The translations under genes and the position numbers were made by a program. Shown here one piece after another: positions 57,738 through 64,000 of a stretch of 64,000 nt of DNA; within the stretch, counting starts at the first letter, position 1; every line of letters starts with the position of its first letter. The DNA lies in NCBI GenBank assembly GCA_023229525.1, contig JALNZC010000001.1, forward strand, positions 62,001 through 126,000, read 5' to 3'. The notes below the pieces were generated by a model, which did no database searches, was not told the origin of the DNA, and saw only the letters and a program-made list of their open reading frames with translations. Origin of the DNA: Bacteroidales bacterium (GTDB lineage: Bacteria > Bacteroidota > Bacteroidia > Bacteroidales > FEN-979).

Positions 57738-57832
57738 TTCATTCATTCCTTCAATCCTTCATTCCTTCAATCCTTCAGACCTTCAGACCTTCAATTGCTC
57801 ATTCACGCATTCACTCATTCACTATAATGATC
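57738..57832. repeat. octamer array, unit CCTTCA + variable two
   Basis: About eleven 8-bp units: ttcattcc, ttcaatcc, ttcattcc, ttcaatcc, ttcagacc, ttcagacc, ttcaattg, then ctcattca-type units. It fills much of the 259-bp gap between the LysE and HdeD genes. A weaker aacc-rich array lies just before it (57668-57700). Confidence 0.85.
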
Positions 57833-57868
57833 AGGTTATCTTAAATTTTTAAACAAACTCTAAAAGTT

Positions 57869-58438
57869 ATGGCAACAAAACGTTTTAAAAACTGGTGGTT
57901 CCTGGCGCTGAACGGAATTATTTTCGTTCTTTTCGGGATCCTTATCTTGTTAAATACGCCTGATTTTATCAAGACCATGATCACCTATTTTGGCATTGTC
58001 CTTCTTGTATTTGGAGCTATTCTTCTGATCATCGGTGTCAATAATTTCCGGAAAGAAAAACAGGCGGGCATGATCCTTTATGAATCGATTGCCGCTATTG
58101 CAATCGGACTGATATTGACCTTTTTTCCGGAAGGGTCGGTAAACCTGTTTATGATCCTCGTCGGAGTCTGGATTATCATCATCGGAATTATCCAACTCGT
58201 TATTCTCGCAAACCTTAAAGAATCTTCTTCTTCTTTGAAAAACGGATTATTGATCAACGGCCTTCTGACGATCGCATTAGGTATTGCGCTTTTTTTCAAT
58301 CCATTCAGCTGGGCCGTTTTCCTTGTTAAGTTGATAGGGGTTCTGGCAGCGATCTTCGGATTACTGCTAATCTGTTTTTCTTTCGTCCTCCGCTCTGTTT
58401 CAACATCGGATACGACAGCGCCGCAGGCGATTAAATAA
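57869..58438 (+). CDS. HdeD/DUF308 family membrane protein
   Basis: A 189-residue protein of six membrane helices in three similar pairs. The start NGIIFVLFGILILLNTPDF matches the HdeD-type repeat (G-i-x-x-i-x-f-G-i-x). In E. coli HdeD belongs to the acid-stress locus, but the molecular role is unclear. A short charged tail (SVSTSDTTAPQAIK) ends the protein. Its stop overlaps the stop of the convergent LytTR gene by about 8 bp. Confidence 0.87.
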   Translation: MATKRFKNWWFLALNGIIFVLFGILILLNTPDFIKTMITYFGIVLLVFGAILLIIGVNNFRKEKQAGMILYESIAAIAIGLILTFFPEGSVNLFMILVGVWIIIIGIIQLVILANLKESSSSLKNGLLINGLLTIALGIALFFNPFSWAVFLVKLIGVLAAIFGLLLICFSFVLRSVSTSDTTAPQAIK

Positions 58439-59147
58439 ATTTGATCAGTCGCTCAAAATCCGTTTTGAAATTCGTCCCGATCGGAATCAAACGGTCCTTG
58501 ATTTTAACTTGGTTCCCCTCTATCATATCAATACGCGACAGCGCAATGATAAAGGATTTGTGAATGCGGGGAAATGATTTGGATGGCAATAAACTTTCTA
58601 TGTTTTTCAATGATTGATAACTGACGATCATTTTATCGTTTGTGAAAATCTTTACATAGTCTCCCAATGCTTCTATGTAAAGGATATCGGATAAATTGAC
58701 CTTAAAGGTTTTCTTACTCGATTTGACAAAAATAAATGTCTCCTCAATTCTCTCTGATTCTTTATTTTCAAAATGGGCGGTTTCTTTCTTTTTAAGCAAT
58801 TCTTCTGCCTTCTGTATGGCTTTTAAAAACCGGTCAAAGGCAAAAGGTTTCATAAGGTAATCAACAACATCGAGTTCATATCCCTGAATGGCATATTCGG
58901 CATAGGCCGTGGTAATTATAACTAAGGGAGGATTTTTTAAAGTTTTAAGAAAATCCATCCCGCTTAACCTGGGCATGTTGATATCCAGAAATAACAAATG
59001 GATTTCCTGTTGATGTAAAACATCGATCGCTTCGATTGCATTACTGCATTTTTTTACAATATCAAGATAGGGGATGTTTTCCGCGTACCGTTCAATGACA
59101 CGTTGGGCTAATGGTTCATCATCAATGATTAAACACCGGATGTTCAT
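58431..59147 (-). CDS. LytTR-type response regulator
   Basis: A 238-residue regulator. The N-terminal receiver (about 1-125) has the acidic pocket IIDDEP (residues 8-13), the phosphorylated Asp in LLFLDINMPRLSG, and Lys in DYLMKPFAF. The C-terminal LytTR DNA-binding domain follows (IFVKSSKKTFKVNLSDILYIEALGDYVKIF). The ATG overlaps the kinase stop by 4 bp, so the two are co-translated. Targets are unknown. Confidence 0.95.
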   Translation of the reverse strand: MNIRCLIIDDEPLAQRVIERYAENIPYLDIVKKCSNAIEAIDVLHQQEIHLLFLDINMPRLSGMDFLKTLKNPPLVIITTAYAEYAIQGYELDVVDYLMKPFAFDRFLKAIQKAEELLKKKETAHFENKESERIEETFIFVKSSKKTFKVNLSDILYIEALGDYVKIFTNDKMIVSYQSLKNIESLLPSKSFPRIHKSFIIALSRIDMIEGNQVKIKDRLIPIGTNFKTDFERLIKFI

Positions 59148-60214
59148 AGTACGAATACGGTTAATTCCACACTGAAAATTGTATCTGTTTCATGAATTAC
59201 AAGCTCATGTTTGCCGGGATAAAGCAACTCGAGTCGTTTTGTCACATTGGTTAATCCGATACCACCATTGAGACTTTTCTCGGGATTGGCCTCTTTGTTG
59301 TTTTTTATCATAAATCCCACGCGGTCGGATTTTTCAAGGTCAAAGATAATATGAATGAAGGGATGTTCCTGCCTGGATTTTGCCCCATGTTTGAATGCGT
59401 TTTCAATAAATGCAATATAAAGGAGTGGGGCTGTTTTGATTTGCAAATTTTCACCCCTGATCTCGAAATCAAGTACAAGGCTTTCATCCGTACGAAGACG
59501 CTCAAGATAAATATAACTCTGAAGAAAATCCAGTTGTTTGCCCATCGGTACCAGATCATCTTTGGATTCATAAATAACGAACCGCATCAGGTCGGAAAGC
59601 TTTAAAATCAACTCCGGCGCCTTTTCCGATTTATCCAACGTCAGGGAATATAGACTGTTCAGGGTATTGAAAAAGAAATGCGGGTCAATCTGGGCTTTTA
59701 ACGCTTTTAATTCAGCTTCGATCTTTTGTTTTTCAACCTCTTTCATCCTGAGTTCCACATCCTGCAGATTTACCGAATCGCGCATCACCTTGAGCAATGT
59801 TGAAACAATCAAGAACAACAAAACAAGAATAAGTTCTGCAATAATCTCTGAGAAAAAATTAGGATGCTTTCCTCCCTCAAAAAAATAGGAAACAACAAAA
59901 TTGAGCAAGATAAAGAGAAGGATATTGGCTATCTCCAGTATAAAAAATAGCCAGTACCGTCGCTGGTTAAAAAAAACGGGAATTAGCCACAAAAGATTGA
60001 TATACACGGAAACGGCTAGAAAGCCTATGGTAATAAGGATATTGACAGCCAGGGCAATATTAATGTCGTAAATATTGAAATCACCACGCGTATAAACCAG
60101 CGCTACAGTAAATAACACAATACTGATCAACCAGAAAAAGAGGTGGGGAATTAAATAATATTTTTTGCTTTTCCTGAGTATTGCTTTAAAAATCATCCGG
60201 TATTTTTTTGGCAA
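59144..60214 (-). CDS. LytS-family membrane histidine kinase
   Basis: A 356-residue kinase with four N-terminal membrane helices (about 18-145) and no large periplasmic domain. The phosphoacceptor region is KIEAELKALKAQIDPHFFFNTLNSLYSL (His in QIDPHFFFNTLN), and the ATPase part shows FIENAFKHGA and GGIGLTNVTKRLELLYPG. It is the partner of the LytTR regulator with which it overlaps. The signal is unknown. Confidence 0.94.
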   Translation of the reverse strand: MPKKYRMIFKAILRKSKKYYLIPHLFFWLISIVLFTVALVYTRGDFNIYDINIALAVNILITIGFLAVSVYINLLWLIPVFFNQRRYWLFFILEIANILLFILLNFVVSYFFEGGKHPNFFSEIIAELILVLLFLIVSTLLKVMRDSVNLQDVELRMKEVEKQKIEAELKALKAQIDPHFFFNTLNSLYSLTLDKSEKAPELILKLSDLMRFVIYESKDDLVPMGKQLDFLQSYIYLERLRTDESLVLDFEIRGENLQIKTAPLLYIAFIENAFKHGAKSRQEHPFIHIIFDLEKSDRVGFMIKNNKEANPEKSLNGGIGLTNVTKRLELLYPGKHELVIHETDTIFSVELTVFVL

Positions 60215-60385
60215 AAATGAGAATTGATTGGTGGAATATCAAACTTTTTTGATGTATCCGCGGAAAAACTTGTTGAAAGAATGAATTAATCAGACTTTCT
60301 GCGCCGGTTTATCAGCAAAAGATCAGGCGTCATCGAGTATATCATATGTTCGTCTAAAAAATGGCTGGCTTTTCGAAATAGTCAC

Positions 60386-60393
60386 TATTTTTG
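60386..60393 (+). promoter_or_regulatory. candidate -7 box for the S46 peptidase
   Basis: TATTTTTG fits TAnnTTTG, 77 bp before the ATG at 60470. No TTG at the right spacing was found. Confidence 0.35.
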
Positions 60394-60469
60394 TCGCCTT
60401 TTATTGACCAGCCTTGTTTCCGGTTAATCCGGTTTATTATCAGTCAATTTATTTAACAAAATCAGTTTT

Positions 60470-62662
60470 ATGAAAAAAATATTATTTAAAGGGAAAATGA
60501 TTTTCCTGACGCTCCTTGTCTTCTTTGCTGCAGGATCATTTACTTATTCTGAAAATCCCCCCGATGAAGGTATGTGGCTTCCCCTTCTTCTCGACCGTCT
60601 TAATTATGTCGACATGCAGAAGATGGGGCTTCACCTCACTGCAGATGAGCTTTATAACATAAACCATAACAGCCTCAAGGACGCCATTGTTGGATTGTCA
60701 AACGGAGGCGTTACAGGATTTTTCTGTACCGCCGAAATGGTTTCTGCTCAGGGAATGTTGTTTACCAATCATCATTGCGGATTTGGAGCAGTGCAGGAAC
60801 AAAGTTCTACCGAACACGACTACCTCACAACCGGCTTCTGGGCAAAATCAAACAAAGAAGAATTGCCCAATGAAGGGATGTGTGCCTCTTTTCTCCAACG
60901 CATTGAAAATGTCACCGATTCCCTTATTCCATTTCTGCCTGATACCCTGAAGGAATCAGATCGTGCCAGTAAAGTAAAAGAAATATCTGCCCGGATTAAA
61001 AAAAGGGCTGAAGAGGGTGGAAAATATGAAGCTACGGTTAAACCGTTTTATAGTGGAAATGAATATTACCTCTTTGTTTTTAAAACATATAAAGATGTTC
61101 GCCTGGTTGGGGCTCCTCCTTCTTCTATCGGAAAATTCGGTGGAGATACCGATAATTGGATGTGGCCACGCCACACCGGTGATTTTACCATCCTGCGCGT
61201 TTATTCTGATTCAACGGGCAACCCGGCTAAATATTCTGAAAAGAACATCCCTTTAAAGGCTCCGTATCACCTGCCAATCAGCTTGAAAGGTATTAAGAAA
61301 AACGATTTTGCCATGATCTGGGGATATCCCGGTAATACATCCCGGTATCTTACCTCTTATGGTATTGAGTATAATCTGAGTGCCTTTTATCCAACCATTA
61401 TACAGATATTCGGAAAAGAACTGGAAGTCATGAAAGAACGGATGGATGTGGATAAAGTCGTTAAAATTGCTTATGCTTCCGATTATGCCAGTATTGCCAA
61501 CACCTGGAAAAATTTTATCGGCCAGTCGCGAATGCTTGTCCGCAATAAAGTCGAAGATAAAAAGAAGGCCATTGAGAACGATTTTATAACCTGGTACGGC
61601 AAAGATCCTACCCTTCTGAAAAAGTATGGAAAAGTTCTGGATGACCTGAAAAACAATTATGCCAATATGAAAAAAGTGGCAGTCCCGTTTTTCTATGCCA
61701 ATCTTGCCGGAATGGGGCTTGATGTGGTTCAAATGGCCAATAAATTTGATGGACTCAAAAGCGCCCTCGAAAAGAAAAACAAAGGTGCGTTAAAAGAGAC
61801 CCAGGATGCTTTAAAATCCGATGTCAAAGAACACTTTAAAGAATATGACCAGGCTATTGCAAAAAAGACACTTGCCGAACTGCTTCAACTTTATTACACC
61901 AACGTGCCCAAAACTGAACTCCCGGTTATTTTTACCAGAATAGAAAAAGACTATAATAATGATTTCAAGGCATTTGCTGAAGCTGTTTACACCGGGTCAG
62001 TCTTTGCAACACCCGAAAAAGTCAATGCATTTATCGATAACCCCAGTAAGAAAGCCTTTAAAAAAGACCTGGGATGGGAACTTGCCCGATCAATGTCGGA
62101 AGCCATGGGAAAATATGCCGGGAGTTTTGGTGCAGCAAGAACAAGTTTGGGCGTTTCGAGTCGTTTGTTTATCGCTGGTCTCCGCCAGATGAATCCCGAT
62201 CAGGTAAAATATCCCGATGCCAATTCAACAATGCGCATGAGCTATGGAAGTGTTCTTGATTACTACCCTGCTGATGCCGTTCATTATGATTATTTCACCA
62301 CCCTTAAAGGTGTAATGCAAAAAGAAGATCCGACGAACGAGGAGTTTATCGTCGATAAAAAGCTGAAGGACCTTTATACAGCTAAAGATTATGGCCCTTA
62401 CGGTGAAAATGGTGAAATGATCGTCTGCTTTCTTACTACCAACGACATTACCGGTGGCAATTCGGGAAGCCCTGTTATCAATGGAGATGGACAACTCATC
62501 GGTCTGGCATTTGATGGCAACTGGGAAGCGATGAGTGGCGATATTATGTTTGAACCGGATATGCAACGTACCATCAACGTTGATATACGTTATGTGCTTT
62601 TCATCATTGATAAGTTTGCCGGGGCAACAAACCTGATTAACGAACTTACCCTGGTAAAGTAA
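60470..62662 (+). CDS. S46 family dipeptidyl peptidase, DPP7-type
   Basis: A periplasmic serine exopeptidase of 730 residues with a signal peptide (about 1-25). The chymotrypsin-like triad is visible: His in FTNHHCGFG (101-102), Asp in the segment GGDTDNWMWPRHTGDFT, and Ser665 in GGNSGSPVIN. At the S1-determining position 18 residues after the serine the sequence has Gly683 (AFDGNWE), the DPP7 residue, whereas DPP11 has Arg; a preference for hydrophobic P1 residues is therefore expected. Used to clip dipeptides during protein nutrition. Ends in a strong terminator. Confidence 0.93.
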   Translation: MKKILFKGKMIFLTLLVFFAAGSFTYSENPPDEGMWLPLLLDRLNYVDMQKMGLHLTADELYNINHNSLKDAIVGLSNGGVTGFFCTAEMVSAQGMLFTNHHCGFGAVQEQSSTEHDYLTTGFWAKSNKEELPNEGMCASFLQRIENVTDSLIPFLPDTLKESDRASKVKEISARIKKRAEEGGKYEATVKPFYSGNEYYLFVFKTYKDVRLVGAPPSSIGKFGGDTDNWMWPRHTGDFTILRVYSDSTGNPAKYSEKNIPLKAPYHLPISLKGIKKNDFAMIWGYPGNTSRYLTSYGIEYNLSAFYPTIIQIFGKELEVMKERMDVDKVVKIAYASDYASIANTWKNFIGQSRMLVRNKVEDKKKAIENDFITWYGKDPTLLKKYGKVLDDLKNNYANMKKVAVPFFYANLAGMGLDVVQMANKFDGLKSALEKKNKGALKETQDALKSDVKEHFKEYDQAIAKKTLAELLQLYYTNVPKTELPVIFTRIEKDYNNDFKAFAEAVYTGSVFATPEKVNAFIDNPSKKAFKKDLGWELARSMSEAMGKYAGSFGAARTSLGVSSRLFIAGLRQMNPDQVKYPDANSTMRMSYGSVLDYYPADAVHYDYFTTLKGVMQKEDPTNEEFIVDKKLKDLYTAKDYGPYGENGEMIVCFLTTNDITGGNSGSPVINGDGQLIGLAFDGNWEAMSGDIMFEPDMQRTINVDIRYVLFIIDKFAGATNLINELTLVK

Positions 62663-62678
62663 ACCTCCATCTGATTCG

Positions 62679-62710
62679 AAAAAAGCCGCCCCGAAAGGAC
62701 GGCTTTTTTT
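62679..62710. terminator. bidirectional rho-independent terminator
   Basis: aaaaaagccgcc - ccgaaa - ggacggctttttt: GC-rich stem with A and T runs on both sides, between the convergent S46 peptidase and FG-GAP/T9SS genes. It can stop transcription from both directions. Confidence 0.9.
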
Positions 62711-62731
62711 ATACCGTTACAGATACTTTTG

Positions 62732-64000
62732 TTAATCCAGGTGCATAACTTTGAGATGCTTTTTTATTCCCCCGGCAAGAACTTCAATGAAATAAAGTCC
62801 GGGTCGAAGGCTTGTTTCTGGAGTGTGATCCGGGTAGAGTGTAAATTTATGCTGCCCTCGTGAAACGTATGTTTCGGTTAATGTTGTGACAGTATTTCCC
62901 AATTCATCGTACATGATGATCTGAATCTTTGAATCTTTTGATATATCAACTGAAACCGTCAGTTGGTCGATAAATGGATTTGGAAAAGCGTAGACATTCA
63001 TTCCTGATGGTTTAGGTCTTTGAGTTCCGATTCCGACAGGTGGATTGTATCCTCCAGAAAGACACATCACTGTGCCATCCCTCCCGCCATACACCATTTC
63101 CATACTACTGTCGCCAACGATGTCGGGAATGGCATTGATGGCATCAATCGGTTCATCCGAAACAGCCGATTGAAGGATTGTCCCGGAAACCCCATCCATA
63201 AAATAGGCCCGGTTAGCGGTGTACAGAGTCCCCACAATTGCATCATTGATCCCGTCATGGTTAATATCGCCGATGTTTCCTACTGTCCATGATTTATCGG
63301 CAAGTGGTTTTGACCATATTTGAGCACAGGTGAATCCGTTGACCATTACCGCATGCGTTCCGCTGTTGGCAACCAATATATCGGGGTGGCCATCCATGTT
63401 TACATCATTCATGTGTTCAAATCTGAGAATCAGGACATTTCCGATATTGAGATGACTGATTTGACTACCCGTCACCGAATTAAGGATCATGACATTTCCG
63501 GAAAAATCACCCGCGGCTACATCCTTTTTTCCGTCTCCGTTCACGTCATCAACCTGCATCAGGCCCCAGACAGAAGATCCGGTAGTATTGTGCGTCCATT
63601 CTGTTGACCCGTCAAACCCGTTAATCCCATAAACCTTACCAACGGTTTCGCTGGAATTTGATGCTCCTGCAACAACGTCAGGGATCCCGTCATCGGTAAA
63701 ATCTTCAACACCGATAACAGAAAAAACAGGGCCTCCTGTGTTGTCTTCCCAAATACTGAGTCCGGTTTTGCCATTCAGACAATAAACTCTCTTCGGTCCT
63801 GTTCCATTGGCATCATTTCCCGTTGCTGCAAGAACATCCGGGAAGCCGTCATCATTGTAATCATATCGGACATCTACCTGGTAAACCCAACCTCCGTCAC
63901 CATATTCATGTGTATCGTGCTTCCAAAGTATTTGTCCCGTTTTTCCTGAAAAAGCTGTGATGGACCGATCACCCCAGGCAAGTCCTGCTATGACGTCCTG
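62732..64000 (-). CDS. FG-GAP/VCBS-repeat protein with T9SS C-terminal sorting domain, 3' part
   Basis: The minus strand is open from the stop at 62732 to the window edge, so the gene lacks its 5' end here; an internal ATG at 63559 is not the true start. The visible 423 residues hold repeated DVNGDGKKDVAAGDFSG and DINHDGINDAIVG blocks, the Asp-rich loops of FG-GAP beta-propeller repeats. A C-terminal domain follows (VYAFPNPFIDQLTVSVDI ... GLYFIEVLAGGIKKHLKVMHLD), the type A signal for type IX secretion and surface attachment. The ligand is unknown. Confidence 0.9.
   Translation of the reverse strand, partial: QDVIAGLAWGDRSITAFSGKTGQILWKHDTHEYGDGGWVYQVDVRYDYNDDGFPDVLAATGNDANGTGPKRVYCLNGKTGLSIWEDNTGGPVFSVIGVEDFTDDGIPDVVAGASNSSETVGKVYGINGFDGSTEWTHNTTGSSVWGLMQVDDVNGDGKKDVAAGDFSGNVMILNSVTGSQISHLNIGNVLILRFEHMNDVNMDGHPDILVANSGTHAVMVNGFTCAQIWSKPLADKSWTVGNIGDINHDGINDAIVGTLYTANRAYFMDGVSGTILQSAVSDEPIDAINAIPDIVGDSSMEMVYGGRDGTVMCLSGGYNPPVGIGTQRPKPSGMNVYAFPNPFIDQLTVSVDISKDSKIQIIMYDELGNTVTTLTETYVSRGQHKFTLYPDHTPETSLRPGLYFIEVLAGGIKKHLKVMHLD

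Overview
The window looks like a chromosomal segment of an uncultured or little-studied anaerobic or facultative member of the Bacteroidetes (Bacteroidales-like). The grounds are: an AtpB with a long extracytoplasmic N-terminal extension, an IspG of the Bacteroidetes sequence type, a FG-GAP protein with a type IX secretion C-terminal domain, S46 and S9 exopeptidases, GH3 and DUF3127 proteins, and several TAnnTTTG (-7) promoter boxes. No rRNA, tRNA, CRISPR array, transposase or prophage gene was seen. The window opens inside atpG and closes inside the FG-GAP gene.

Layout. 1-4604 (minus): F-type ATP synthase genes atpB-E-F-H-A-G, with a strong hairpin between atpE and atpF. 4668-10956: a small lipoprotein, then a plus-strand operon of TolC-like protein, membrane fusion protein, tsaB and ispG, then a lipid kinase. 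11077-15919: cell-surface genes (outer-membrane protein, O-antigen ligase, polysaccharide deacetylase, glycosyltransferase, nitrilase). 16017-23101: pgk, CvpA, MlaF/MlaE, a SprT-like protease, mannose-1-phosphate guanylyltransferase, and a DUF2339-like membrane protein. 23113-27693: a respiratory module (monohaem cytochrome c, an NrfD-type quinone protein fused to an exported domain, a Tat-exported 4x[4Fe-4S] protein) with a divergent Crp/FNR regulator. 27746-32690: S9 peptidase, orphan sensor kinase, HemW. 32791-37943: three nucleotidyltransferase (MNT) loci, two intact toxin-antitoxin-like pairs and one broken, around a methyltransferase and the ammonifying nitrite reductase nrfHA. 38006-46431: exonuclease VII, a UvrD-like helicase, a DUF4143 ATPase, a SNF2 helicase pseudogene with three lesions, and DUF3127. 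46778-52171: a nitric-oxide response cluster (Rrf2 regulator, ferredoxin, quinol NO reductase, cupin, DUF438-hemerythrin-PAS-DUF2249 protein). 52465-64000: RNA methyltransferase, pseudouridine synthase, EEP-family protein, GH3 plus LysE, HdeD, a LytS/LytR pair, an S46 dipeptidyl peptidase, and the FG-GAP/T9SS protein.

Physiology. NrfHA would reduce nitrite to ammonium with quinol electrons. The nor cluster would remove the nitric oxide that this chemistry leaks, probably under an NO- or redox-sensing Rrf2 repressor. The NrfD/FeS/cytochrome c module is a second quinone-linked electron path, possibly controlled by the cysteine-bearing Crp/FNR protein next to it.

The most unusual feature is structural. 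At least fourteen short tandem arrays with 7-bp or 8-bp units are scattered through the window. Each array has its own unit sequence, usually a constant 5-6 nt core followed by a variable dinucleotide. They lie between genes, across stop codons, and as in-frame insertions inside conserved genes (tsaB, ispG, a glycosyltransferase, hemW twice, a methyltransferase). A separate dispersed intergenic repeat of about 80-135 bp occurs four times, one copy holding a perfect 26-bp palindrome.
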